Below are positions 1-6,944 of a stretch of DNA of 15,183 bases, piece by piece. The stretch covers positions 1 through 15,183 of the forward strand of contig JAOFKK010000019.1 in assembly GCA_028040005.1 (NCBI GenBank). Direction: 5' to 3'. Each line of letters starts with the position of its first letter. Position 1 is the stretch's first letter. The notes under the pieces were generated by a model. The model was not told the origin of the DNA, searched no databases, and saw nothing but the letters and a program-made list of their open reading frames with translations. The position numbers and the translations under genes are program-made. This stretch comes from Rickettsiales bacterium. Lineage in GTDB: Bacteria > Pseudomonadota > Alphaproteobacteria > Rickettsiales > UBA1997.

Positions 1-112
1 AAATCTAAAAACTTCCTTTGATATTTTTTAAATTTGCGATGTTTGTTTATTTTTAGTAAACTGCACTTAAAAAAATCTCTGCGGATATTTTGATTCACAA
101 CAGGTTCGTAAT
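1..112. other. Intergenic edge, no gene seen
   Basis: This stretch lies downstream of the cyclophilin gene. All three plus-strand frames hit stop codons within about 30 bases of the left edge, so at most the last few codons of a gene entering from the left could be here (frame 2 would end at 29-31). No ATG occurs on the minus strand, so no gene starts here heading left. The only structure noticed is the weak hairpin listed separately at 72-91. Confidence 0.5.
69..91 (-). terminator. Weak candidate terminator after the mdh operon
   Basis: Read on the minus strand, bases 91-84 and 79-72 can form an 8-bp stem with one mismatch and a 4-base CGCA loop. It runs into a seven-T stretch at 75-69 that overlaps the stem's distal arm. 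It sits about 20 bases after the cyclophilin stop codon, where the end of the operon transcript is expected. The stem is AT-rich and weak, so this is an inference from position and shape only. Confidence 0.3.
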
Positions 113-646
113 TTACTTTAAAGTTCTAACCTTAATCATAGCATCAGGATTGCTAACCATACCATTAGCACCGCCACCTTTTTTAACTTGATCAATAAAT
201 TCCATACCCTTAATTACGCGACCAAAAACACTATATTGACCATCAAGATGAGGAGAGTTATCAAGCATAATAAAAAACTGACTATTAGCACTATGAGGAT
301 TCATAGCTCTAGCCATAGAAAGAATGCCTTTAACATGAGGTTCGTCAGAAAATTCAGCTTTTAAATCGGGCAAGTCACTACCTCCAGTACCAGTGCCAGT
401 AGGATCGCCAGTTTGCGCCATAAAACCGTCAATTACACGGTGAAAAACCACGCCATCATAAAAACCCTCATTGGCCAAAGTTCTGATTCTTTCAACATGA
501 TTTGGAGCTAAATTAGGCAATAATTCAAATTCGGTTTTACCATATTTTGTTTCAATTACCAAAATGTTTTTTGGATCAATATTTTTAGCTTGTAAATTTG
601 TCATATTTAATAAAATTAATGTTATTATTGTAATTATTATTTTCAT
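113..646 (-). CDS. Exported cyclophilin-type peptidyl-prolyl cis-trans isomerase
   Basis: The 177-residue protein has a hydrophobic N-terminal signal peptide (about residues 1-20, likely cleaved after A20), so the enzyme probably acts in the periplasm on proline bonds of exported proteins. The rest is a complete cyclophilin domain. FHRVIDGFM at 68-76 contains the catalytic Arg R70 and the hydrophobic pocket residue F75, and Q78 and F125 in the SANSQFFIM segment are the expected active-site positions. H133 stands where eukaryotic cyclophilins have the cyclosporin-binding Trp, as in many bacterial members, so low cyclosporin sensitivity is expected. The start is well supported: ATG overlaps the hisB stop as ATGA, and AAAGGA lies six bases upstream, the clearest ribosome binding site in the window. 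It is the last gene of the mdh operon. PpiA/PpiB-type naming cannot be decided. Confidence 0.93.
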   Translation of the reverse strand: MKIIITIITLILLNMTNLQAKNIDPKNILVIETKYGKTEFELLPNLAPNHVERIRTLANEGFYDGVVFHRVIDGFMAQTGDPTGTGTGGSDLPDLKAEFSDEPHVKGILSMARAMNPHSANSQFFIMLDNSPHLDGQYSVFGRVIKGMEFIDQVKKGGGANGMVSNPDAMIKVRTLK

Positions 647-1233
647 AATTGTCCTTTAGTTGAATTAGTTTGATGATTTTTATCATCAATTGTAATAGCA
701 ATTTTAAGTGATCTTGCCAATGATTTAAAGCAAGATTCTACAATATGGTGACAATTAACACCATATAGATTTTCAATATGTAAATTACAGCCAAGATTAT
801 TGCAAAAAGCAAGGAACCATTCACGAAATAGCTCAGTATCCATTTCTCCAACCTTATCTCTTTTAAATTCAACATTAAAAATATTATAAATACGGCCAGA
901 TAAATCAATAACACATCTAGTTAAGGTTTCATCCATTGGGATGTAAAAAAATCCATAACGATTAATGCCTTTTTTGTCACCTAATGCCTTTTTAATGGCT
1001 GTTGCAATGGCAATGGCAGAATCTTCAGTTGTATGATGAAAATCAACATTTAAATCACCTTTAATTTTAAGGTCAATATCAATGCCGCTATGATGCGATA
1101 ATTGCTCAATCATGTGATTTAAAAAACCAATGCCAGTGTCGATATTATATTGACCTGTACCATCAAGATTTATCTTAACGGCAATTTTGGTTTCTTTGGT
1201 ATTTCTTGAAATTTCGGCTATTCTATTTGTCAT
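643..1233 (-). CDS. hisB: Imidazoleglycerol-phosphate dehydratase
   Basis: This enzyme dehydrates imidazole glycerol phosphate to imidazole acetol phosphate in histidine synthesis, using Mn2+ in a 24-mer. The family's metal-binding signatures are present: HHTTED at residues 66-71, H40 and HH47-48 in the first half, and HHIVES at 162-167. The C terminus ends in STKGQL, matching the usual conserved STKG tail. ATG at 1233 gives 196 residues, the usual length of the monofunctional enzyme. An in-frame TTG at 1272 would add 13 unconserved residues and overlap fdxA by 23 bases, so it is not chosen. No phosphatase domain is fused. No other histidine gene is in the window; it sits between fdxA and the cyclophilin gene instead of in a his operon. 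No strong ribosome binding site is visible. Confidence 0.95.
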   Translation of the reverse strand: MTNRIAEISRNTKETKIAVKINLDGTGQYNIDTGIGFLNHMIEQLSHHSGIDIDLKIKGDLNVDFHHTTEDSAIAIATAIKKALGDKKGINRYGFFYIPMDETLTRCVIDLSGRIYNIFNVEFKRDKVGEMDTELFREWFLAFCNNLGCNLHIENLYGVNCHHIVESCFKSLARSLKIAITIDDKNHQTNSTKGQL

Positions 1234-1249
1234 TTTATAATTAATAAAA

Positions 1250-1567
1250 TTATTCTTTAATGTATTTTTCAAATTTACCCTTTATTCCGTCATATTTCTC
1301 AGCATCAGGCGGAGGATCTTTTCTTAAAGTAATTACAGGCCATTTTTCTGAATATTTACGATTAATTTCAATCCATTCTAATAATTCTTCCGATTCTGGA
1401 AAAATTGCTTCAGCAGGGCATTCCGGCACACAAACGCCACAATCAATACATTCATCAGGATTGATAACCAGCATGTCATCACCCTCATAAAAGCAATCAA
1501 CTGGACAAACCTCTACACAATCAGTATATTTGCACTTAACACAATTGTCAGTTACAACATAAGTCAT
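1250..1567 (-). CDS. fdxA: 7Fe ferredoxin, FdxA type
   Basis: A 105-residue soluble electron carrier with one [3Fe-4S] and one [4Fe-4S] cluster. By the pattern known from Azotobacter ferredoxin I, C9, C17 and C50 would hold the 3Fe cluster and C21, C40, C43 and C46 the 4Fe cluster, leaving C12 and C25 as extra cysteines. The start TYVVTDNCVKCKYTDC and the acidic, proline-containing extension after residue 60 are typical of proteobacterial FdxA, and the length is normal. The ATG shares its first base with the last base of the mdh stop (TAATG), implying translational coupling. Its redox partner cannot be inferred from this locus. Confidence 0.96.
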   Translation of the reverse strand: MTYVVTDNCVKCKYTDCVEVCPVDCFYEGDDMLVINPDECIDCGVCVPECPAEAIFPESEELLEWIEINRKYSEKWPVITLRKDPPPDAEKYDGIKGKFEKYIKE

Positions 1568-2508
1568 TATAGAGAATTAATTAATTTTTTAACTGCATTA
1601 ACCGAATCGTCAAACATTTTTTGCTCATCATTATTTAATTCAACCTCAACAATTTTTTCTACCCCATTCTTGCCAAAAATAGCTGGAACGCCAATATAAA
1701 GATCTTTCACACCATATTCTCCATCTAAATAAACTGCAGCTGGTAGGATTTGTTTTTTATCTTTTAAATAAGCATTGGCCATTGCAATTGCAGAAGCAGC
1801 AGGAGCGTAAAAAGCTGAACCATTACCAAGTAATTTTACAATTTCAGCACCGCCATCTCTTGTTCTTTGAATGATTTGGTCAATTTTTTTGTGATTTGAC
1901 CAACCCATTTTAACTAAATCAGGAATTGGAATACCTGCAATTGTAGAATAGCGAATTAATGGCACCATGGTGTCGCCATGACCACCTAAAACAAATGCTG
2001 AAACATCTTCAATTGAAACATTAAATTCCCTAGATAGAAAAAGACTAAATCTGGCAGAATCTAAAACACCAGCCATACCAACAACTTTATTTTTAGCAAA
2101 ACCAGTGGCTTTTTGCATAAGATAAACCATAGCATCAAGCGGATTAGTAATTACGATGACAAAAGCATTTGGAGCATAATTTTTGATATTCTCACCGACA
2201 GAAGCAATAATGTTACTATTGGTTGCAATAAGGTCGTCACGGCTCATGCCTGGTTTTCTTGCAATACCAGCAGTTACAATAATTACATCAGAATCTTTAA
2301 TATCTTCATAATTTTTAGTTCCAATAATGTTGGAATCAAATAAATCAACAGAGGATGATTGTTCAATATCTAAAGATTTACCTTTTGCAGTACCGTCATT
2401 AATATCCAATAATACAATATCACCAAGTTCTTTAAGGCCAGCAAGATGTGCTAAGGTGCCACCAATGTTACCTGCACCAATTAGAGAGATTTTATTTCTT
2501 TTTATCAT
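1567..2508 (-). CDS. mdh: NAD-dependent malate dehydrogenase
   Basis: The 313-residue enzyme oxidises malate to oxaloacetate in the TCA cycle. It is of the lactate dehydrogenase-like malate dehydrogenase type common in alphaproteobacteria. The Rossmann motif GAGNIG lies at 11-16 and D35, at the end of beta strand 2, indicates NAD preference. R84 and R90 in ARKPGMSR form the substrate loop, and Arg at position 84, where lactate dehydrogenases have Gln, indicates malate specificity. LDSAR at 149-153 and GGHGD at 175-179 supply the D150/H177 catalytic pair and R153. It is the first gene of an operon with fdxA, hisB and the cyclophilin, behind a good promoter about 33 bases upstream. No strong ribosome binding site is visible before the ATG. 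Confidence 0.97.
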   Translation of the reverse strand: MIKRNKISLIGAGNIGGTLAHLAGLKELGDIVLLDINDGTAKGKSLDIEQSSSVDLFDSNIIGTKNYEDIKDSDVIIVTAGIARKPGMSRDDLIATNSNIIASVGENIKNYAPNAFVIVITNPLDAMVYLMQKATGFAKNKVVGMAGVLDSARFSLFLSREFNVSIEDVSAFVLGGHGDTMVPLIRYSTIAGIPIPDLVKMGWSNHKKIDQIIQRTRDGGAEIVKLLGNGSAFYAPAASAIAMANAYLKDKKQILPAAVYLDGEYGVKDLYIGVPAIFGKNGVEKIVEVELNNDEQKMFDDSVNAVKKLINSL

Positions 2509-2540
2509 TATCTAAATTTAATTATTAATTAGTTTTAAAA

Positions 2541-2568
2541 TTTATAACATATTTTGACTTTTAGTCAA
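2541..2568 (-). promoter_or_regulatory. Sigma70-like promoter of the mdh operon
   Basis: On the minus strand, TTGACT (2568-2563) and TATAAA (2546-2541) are separated by 16 bases, close to the sigma70 consensus. The start of transcription would fall near 2534, about 25 bases before the mdh ATG. The -35 box begins three bases after the lysA stop codon and forms one arm of a small inverted repeat (2554-2568). Confidence 0.55.
2554..2568. repeat. 6-bp inverted repeat overlapping the mdh -35 box
   Basis: TTGACT and AGTCAA form a perfect 6-bp inverted repeat around three bases. It lies directly after the lysA stop and includes the whole -35 hexamer of the mdh promoter. It could be a short terminator for lysA (no T run follows closely), an operator, or chance. 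Confidence 0.35.
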
Positions 2569-2570
2569 GA

Positions 2571-3821
2571 TCATTTTAGAGATTCTTCCAATCTGATCAT
2601 TTCATCAAAAGATGGTCTTCTTCGAATAATTCTAAAATCTTGATCTTTAACTAAGATTTCAGGAATTAAATTACGAGAATTATACTCATTAGACATTGAA
2701 GCGCCATATGCTCCAGCATCTAAGATGGCAATTAATTCATCTGATTTTGGGTCATTAAATTCTCGACCCTTACCAAAAACATCACTTGTTTCACAAATTC
2801 CCCCTACAATTTCATATTTTTGTAATTCACCTATCTTTGTTTTTACAGGGATAATTCTATGATATGAGTCGTAAAGGCTAGGACGAGCAAGGTCATTCAT
2901 TGCAGCGTCAATAATTAAGAAATTTTTATAAGAAGTTTTTTTTATGTGTATAATCTTGCTGATTAAAATTCCGGCATTGCCAATTATTGCTCTTCCTGGC
3001 GCTAAAGTTAAAGAAACATCAAGATCTTTAGTAATATCTTTAATAATATTGGCGTAATCTGCTAAATTGATGGTTTTTTCATCATCATAGCAAATACCAA
3101 TACCACCACCAAGATCAAAATTTTTAATTGTTATATTTTCTTTTTGTAGGTCAAAATATAATTCGCGTATTTTTTTAAAGGCCTTTTTAAACGGTTCTAA
3201 GGAAGTGATTTGCGAACCAATATGAGTTGCAATGCCAAAAATTGTAATATTTGGTAAATTTTGAGCGATTTTGTAAATATCTAAAGCTTCGTCAATATCA
3301 ATACCAAATTTATCACCTTTTCTGCCAGTGGAAATTTTATCATGAGTATTGGCGTCAATATTAGGGTTAACCCTAATGGCAATTTTAGCAATTTTATTTA
3401 AATCTTGAGCAACTTTGCTTAATAAATAAAGCTCCGATTTAGATTCAATAGAAAATTCTTCAACATTATTTTTTAAAGCAAACTCAATCTCCTCTTTACT
3501 TTTACCGACACCGGCAAAAACAATTTTCTTAGGATTAATTCCGCCCTTAATAGCACGAAAAATCTCTCCGGCAGAAACAGCGTCAATTCCAGAATTTTTT
3601 TTAGCTAAGATTTTAACCAAATTAATGTTAGAATTGGCTTTAATAGCGTAGCAAATCTTATGATCTATAAAAGAGAAATTTTTGGTAAAATTATTAAAGT
3701 TTTTTTCTAGCAAAGACTGGCTATAGCAATAAAATGGTGTTGGAATTTTTGTTGCTATTTTATCAATTGCTAAATTTTCAATATGTAAAACCCTATTCTT
3801 TTGAGTAATAAAATCTTCCAT
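2571..3821 (-). CDS. lysA: Diaminopimelate decarboxylase
   Basis: This PLP enzyme decarboxylates meso-diaminopimelate to lysine, the last step of the DAP pathway. At 416 residues it is full length. The N-terminal alanine racemase-like barrel carries the PLP lysine K61 in CYAIKAN, then RVNP at 150-153, H200 in HIGSQ and the glycine loop GGG 238-240 that holds the PLP phosphate. The C-terminal part has ARPSLYD at 312-318, the catalytic C343-E344 of GGICETSDVF and Y372 in DAGAYG, the set expected for LysA. The usual EPGR motif reads APGR (274-277): R277 is kept, the Glu is not. The ATG overlaps the stop of the receiver gene by one base (TAATG), so the two are probably translated together. DAP also feeds peptidoglycan, so the gene alone does not prove lysine prototrophy. 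Confidence 0.96.
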   Translation of the reverse strand: MEDFITQKNRVLHIENLAIDKIATKIPTPFYCYSQSLLEKNFNNFTKNFSFIDHKICYAIKANSNINLVKILAKKNSGIDAVSAGEIFRAIKGGINPKKIVFAGVGKSKEEIEFALKNNVEEFSIESKSELYLLSKVAQDLNKIAKIAIRVNPNIDANTHDKISTGRKGDKFGIDIDEALDIYKIAQNLPNITIFGIATHIGSQITSLEPFKKAFKKIRELYFDLQKENITIKNFDLGGGIGICYDDEKTINLADYANIIKDITKDLDVSLTLAPGRAIIGNAGILISKIIHIKKTSYKNFLIIDAAMNDLARPSLYDSYHRIIPVKTKIGELQKYEIVGGICETSDVFGKGREFNDPKSDELIAILDAGAYGASMSNEYNSRNLIPEILVKDQDFRIIRRRPSFDEMIRLEESLK

Positions 3822-4183
3822 TATTTTAAAAGATTTTTAATTCTAAGCACTAATTCTTTTGGCTCAAATGGTTTAGTGATATAATCATTGGCGCCATTTT
3901 CAAGGCCGTAAATTCTATCTTCGGCATCACTCATAGCGCTAAGAATGATGGTGGGGATGTTAGATGTTTTACGAAAATCCTTTAAAAAATCAATACCGGT
4001 TTCATTAGGAAGCATAACATCAATGACTATAAGGTTATATTCATTATCTTTGATTAATTTTCTAGCCTCAGAGCTATCTTTGGCGACATTAATAGAAAAA
4101 TTATTATTTTCTAGATATTCTTTTAATAAGGTACGAAGCCTTGTGTCGTCATCAATGATTAATAATTTATTTTTATTTGTCAT
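3821..4183 (-). CDS. Stand-alone response regulator receiver domain, PetR/OmpR-like
   Basis: The 120 residues make one complete receiver domain and nothing else. Phosphorylation-site residues are all present: acidic cluster D11-D13, phospho-acceptor D55, switch S82, Y101 and K104 before P105. The segment AEDRIYGLENGANDY followed by KPFEPKELVLRI closely resembles PetR/OmpR-family receivers, which normally carry a winged-helix DNA-binding domain after this point. Here the stop follows immediately after the last receiver helix and overlaps the lysA start by one base, so there is no room for a remnant of the output domain. It may act by protein contact, as a phosphate sink, or as an adaptor. No histidine kinase is nearby. 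It lies divergent from tRNA-Thr, 44 bases away. Confidence 0.9.
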   Translation of the reverse strand: MTNKNKLLIIDDDTRLRTLLKEYLENNNFSINVAKDSSEARKLIKDNEYNLIVIDVMLPNETGIDFLKDFRKTSNIPTIILSAMSDAEDRIYGLENGANDYITKPFEPKELVLRIKNLLK

Positions 4184-4188
4184 AAAAC

Positions 4189-4217
4189 TTGATTTATAAA
4201 TAATAGATATTTATCAT
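4189..4217 (+). promoter_or_regulatory. Candidate promoter of tRNA-Thr
   Basis: TTGATT (4189-4194) and TATCAT (4212-4217) are separated by 17 bases. Transcription would begin near 4224, a few bases before the mature tRNA 5' end, which is a natural arrangement. It lies in the short gap between the divergent receiver gene and the tRNA. Confidence 0.45.
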
Positions 4218-4227
4218 ATTTTTTTAT

Positions 4228-4303
4228 GCCGAATTAGCTCAATTGGTAGAGCACCTGATTTGTAATCAGTAGGTTGTCAGTTCAAGTCCGACATTCGGCA
4301 CCA
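4228..4303 (+). tRNA. tRNA-Thr (anticodon TGT)
   Basis: The 76 bases fold as a standard cloverleaf. The acceptor arms GCCGAAT and ATTCGGC pair perfectly, the discriminator is A4300 and CCA is encoded (4301-4303). The anticodon loop is 4259-4265 with TGT at 4261-4263 after the invariant T. The T loop TTCAAGT is canonical. The outermost anticodon-stem pair (C4254 with T4270) is mismatched, and the remaining four pairs are good. Confidence 0.96.
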
Positions 4304-4427
4304 TTTTATCATATTAATAGCTTTATTTGTGCTATTTCTTCAAAATTCCTTTAAAAATTTAACAATATTTAAAAAATTAATAATATTTAAATCCTAATTA
4401 TAGGGTGGTTATATTGATTTTTTAAGA

Positions 4428-4459
4428 TAGCTTACTGCCTAATTAAAGGCGGTAAGTTA
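4428..4459 (+). repeat. Strong hairpin between tRNA-Thr and the membrane protein gene
   Basis: CTTACTGCCT (4431-4440) and AGGCGGTAAG (4447-4456) pair around a 6-base AATTAA loop, and the stem extends three more pairs outward to 4428/4459. In a plus-strand transcript the two non-Watson-Crick positions are G-U wobbles; in a minus-strand transcript they become A-C mismatches. This favours a plus-strand RNA, possibly the end of the tRNA-Thr transcript, though only a short imperfect T stretch follows. It also lies a few bases beyond the stop codon of the minus-strand gene ending at 4465. Confidence 0.5.
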
Positions 4460-4464
4460 ATTTG

Positions 4465-5070
4465 CTATGAAGAAGCTCTTATTAATAGCTTATTTAATTT
4501 AGATAATTTTAATAAGGTAGTAATTGTTATAATGAATAAAATAAAACAGATTCCAACAATTGCTAATATTAGTAATTTTAATTCTTCTGATGATTGGTTT
4601 GGTTTTGCTGAATTATTTTTTGCAATCTTTGCCGTAACCGCATCTAATTTTGTAATAATATTATCTAGTTTTTTTGTAGTTTCGGGGTCGGTTTTGGCTC
4701 CAAACATATTTTTGATAATTTCTTTTTGAATTTCTTGATTTTCTTCAATAGCAATATTATTTATATCTGCAGGATTCATAGGGTTAGAATCGTTAATTTG
4801 ATTGTTATTTGAAGCTTCTTCGATAGTTGGAGTAGGATTACTTTGCTCATTTAGTTGAGATGGTTCTGGATTGGTATTTTCAACATTAATTTGAGGTATT
4901 TGTCCTTGTTGTTCATTTGCAATAGTAGGTGTTTTTACCTGCTCTTGAGCTTCATTTATAGCAACTTCTTTTTGAGCATTATTATTAATATCAATTTGCG
5001 GTATATTTGCAATTGCAATATTGGCAAAAAATAAAGATAAGAAAGTGGTAAAAAATATTGTATTTTTCAT
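4465..5070 (-). CDS. Hypothetical exported single-pass membrane protein
   Basis: I do not recognise this 201-residue protein. A signal peptide spans about 1-21, with AIA before the likely cleavage site. Residues 22-120 are low-complexity and rich in N, Q, E and P, and include two similar short motifs beginning IPQIDIN (23-29) and IPQINVE (58-64). A short amphipathic, coiled-coil-like stretch (about 131-152, TKKLDNIITKLDAVTAKIAK) precedes one membrane helix at 164-187 and a short basic tail (K188, K191, K194, R198). The predicted form is a periplasmic disordered domain anchored by a C-terminal helix with the tail inside. It is a lone gene divergent from hemB with an 81-base gap. The signal peptide, membrane helix and codon use like the neighbours support a real gene. 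Confidence 0.75.
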   Translation of the reverse strand: MKNTIFFTTFLSLFFANIAIANIPQIDINNNAQKEVAINEAQEQVKTPTIANEQQGQIPQINVENTNPEPSQLNEQSNPTPTIEEASNNNQINDSNPMNPADINNIAIEENQEIQKEIIKNMFGAKTDPETTKKLDNIITKLDAVTAKIAKNNSAKPNQSSEELKLLILAIVGICFILFIITITTLLKLSKLNKLLIRASS

Positions 5071-5094
5071 AATTTTTGATAGTTTTTGTATAAT
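5066..5094 (+). promoter_or_regulatory. Candidate promoter of hemB
   Basis: A perfect TATAAT (5089-5094) lies 17 bases after TTCATA (5066-5071), a four-of-six match to the -35 consensus. Transcription would begin near 5101, about 50 bases before the hemB ATG. The -35 box overlaps the start codon of the divergent gene, so the two could compete. In DNA this AT-rich a TATAAT can arise by chance. Confidence 0.35.
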
Positions 5095-5151
5095 TAGCCA
5101 ATTAAAAATAAATCTTTTTGTTTATATTTGCAATAGTTTTAAAAAATTTCT

Positions 5152-6147
5152 ATGATTAATATTTTTGGATCATTTCCTCAGTCGCGCCCTAGAAGGTTAA
5201 GAAAAAATAAATGGATTCGTGATTTATTTAATGAAGTTAACATTTCTAATAAGGATTTTATTAAGCCATTTTTTGTTATTGAGGGTGTTAATAAAAAGGA
5301 AAAAATTAAATCTTTACCCGATAATTATCGCTTTTCCATTGATCTTTTAATTGAAGAAATTAAAAAATTAAGAGATATTGGCGTTAAGGCGGTTATGCTT
5401 TTTCCTGTTATTGATCAAGATTTAAAAGATTTAACCGGTCGGGAGGCTGTTAATGAGAATAATCTTTTATGTCGAGCAATTATTGCAATTAAGGAGCAAA
5501 TTTTGGATATTGGAATTTTATCTGATATTGCCCTAGATCCTTATATGATTCATGGTCATGATGGTATTTTAAATAAAGATAGCGATTATGTTCTTAATGA
5601 TCAAACTAATGAAATTTTATCTAAACAAGCTTTAATCTTAGCACAATCTGGCGTTGATATGGTCTGTCCTTCAGATATGATGGATGGTAGGGTAGGCTAT
5701 ATTAGAAAGATTCTTGATGATAATGGCTTTATTGATGTTGGAATAATTTCTTATGCCATTAAATATGCTTCTAATCTTTATGGGCCTTTTCGTGATGCGG
5801 TAAATTCTGCACAAAATATTAAAAATTCGGATAAAAAAAATTATCAAATGGATTATCGCAATTCTAGTGATATATTTAAGGAGGTAGCGACGGATATTGA
5901 AGAGGGTGCGGATGCTATTATAATTAAACCAGCGACATTTTATTTGGATATTATATCGCAAATTAAGGAAAATTTTAAAATTCCAATAATAACCTATCAT
6001 GTTAGCGGTGAATATTCTATGCTTTGCGCTGCTGCAAAGGATGGTTTAATTGATTTTGATAAGGTTTTTGAAGAAAATATGATTGCTTGTAAAAGGGCAG
6101 GTGCCAATGCCATTATTCATTATGGAAACCTGTCGAAAAATAATTAA
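5152..6147 (+). CDS. hemB: Delta-aminolevulinic acid dehydratase (porphobilinogen synthase)
   Basis: The enzyme condenses two 5-aminolevulinate molecules to porphobilinogen in heme synthesis. It is full length at 331 residues. The two substrate-binding lysines are K204 (SYAIKYAS) and K259 (IIKPA). The metal-site region reads DIALDPYMIHGHDG, with D125, D129 and D137 where zinc-type enzymes have cysteines. It is therefore of the Asp-rich, magnesium-responsive type usual in alphaproteobacteria. GPFRDAVNSA (211-220) and the N-terminal RPRRLRKN arm used in octamer contacts are present. K259 is followed by PA where PG is usual. It works directly after HemA, encoded at 12909. It ends tail to tail with the methyltransferase gene, the two stop codons overlapping by four bases, leaving no room for separate terminators. 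Confidence 0.96.
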   Translation: MINIFGSFPQSRPRRLRKNKWIRDLFNEVNISNKDFIKPFFVIEGVNKKEKIKSLPDNYRFSIDLLIEEIKKLRDIGVKAVMLFPVIDQDLKDLTGREAVNENNLLCRAIIAIKEQILDIGILSDIALDPYMIHGHDGILNKDSDYVLNDQTNEILSKQALILAQSGVDMVCPSDMMDGRVGYIRKILDDNGFIDVGIISYAIKYASNLYGPFRDAVNSAQNIKNSDKKNYQMDYRNSSDIFKEVATDIEEGADAIIIKPATFYLDIISQIKENFKIPIITYHVSGEYSMLCAAAKDGLIDFDKVFEENMIACKRAGANAIIHYGNLSKNN

Positions 6148-6944
6148 TTTTTATATCCAAGAATTATTATAATATTAAGATTGATATTTATTTTATCATT
6201 TATTTTTGATTTATTTAAGTGATTATAAATATTATTGATAAAATCACTAGTCATAAATTTTTTACTACGATTAAACATGATATTTGACCCTCCAGATTGC
6301 TTAATGTCGGTAAGTATTTTTTTTGGATCATTATAATCTATGTTAATTTCTTCTGACAGAGATATAATATCTTTAAAGCCTGCTTTTTGCATTAACATAC
6401 CTGCTGTTTTAATGTCAGTTGTTGGAATAAATCTGGAAGTAAATCTTTGATATTTTTCAAGTTCAATTTTTTGGAATATATCTTTTAATAATTTAAAACT
6501 ATCATTACCAATAAAACTAGCTATAAATAAACCATTATTTTTAAGACAATAATGTGACTGAATTAAAAACCCCAATAAGTCATTATAAAAATGCGCATTC
6601 AAATTGGAGCATATTAAGTCAAATGAGTTTTTTTTAAAAGAAATAAATTCATCATTCATTATGATTTTTGAATAATCATTATTTAATTTTGACCATTTGG
6701 GCGATATTTCACTGGAAAATATATCGGATTCTATAAAGTTATCTTTAATTATCTTAGATAAATAATTATCCATCGCTCCGATTTCTAATATTTTTTTAAA
6801 ATTATGTTTTTGATCCAATATAATATCAAAAATTATATCGGAGATAAATTTATGAATAAAGTTTGATTTATTAAAATTTGCAATAGATCTATTGCGATTT
6901 TTGAGTAAAATCTTATGATCAAATATTTTTGGAGGTAAAGTCAT
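6144..6944 (-). CDS. NDUFAF5/BioC-like SAM-dependent methyltransferase family protein
   Basis: The 266-residue protein matches the alphaproteobacterial relatives of mitochondrial NDUFAF5 by pattern. It has an N-terminal IFDHKILLKNRNRS (7-20), a SAM-fold strand ILEIGAM (52-58), then DLICSNL (110-116) with H119 and ND122-123 before L124, a KNNGLFIASFIG strand, an AGMLMQKAGF segment (about 180) and a GGSN motif (about 220). Human NDUFAF5 hydroxylates an arginine of complex I subunit NDUFS7, so a complex I assembly role is the best inference. BioC (biotin synthesis) is the less likely alternative. Motif I is degenerate: GAMDN lacks the later glycines of GxGxG, and the sequence is rich in I, N and K. 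It overlaps the CcmA-like gene by 26 bases in another frame. No ribosome binding site is evident. Confidence 0.8.
   Translation of the reverse strand: MTLPPKIFDHKILLKNRNRSIANFNKSNFIHKFISDIIFDIILDQKHNFKKILEIGAMDNYLSKIIKDNFIESDIFSSEISPKWSKLNNDYSKIIMNDEFISFKKNSFDLICSNLNAHFYNDLLGFLIQSHYCLKNNGLFIASFIGNDSFKLLKDIFQKIELEKYQRFTSRFIPTTDIKTAGMLMQKAGFKDIISLSEEINIDYNDPKKILTDIKQSGGSNIMFNRSKKFMTSDFINNIYNHLNKSKINDKININLNIIIILGYKN

Noticed and set aside
1234..1272. TTG-initiated N-terminal extension of hisB
   Set aside because: It adds 13 residues outside the family, overlaps fdxA, and the ATG at 1233 gives the standard length.
3500..3820. Possible remnant of a DNA-binding domain after the receiver stop
   Set aside because: This DNA is the N-terminal part of lysA in another frame, including the PLP lysine region, so no remnant can be argued.
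3945..4199. Plus-strand 84-codon frame opposite the receiver gene
   Set aside because: The opposite strand encodes a clear receiver domain with all phosphorylation residues; this frame has no recognisable domain.
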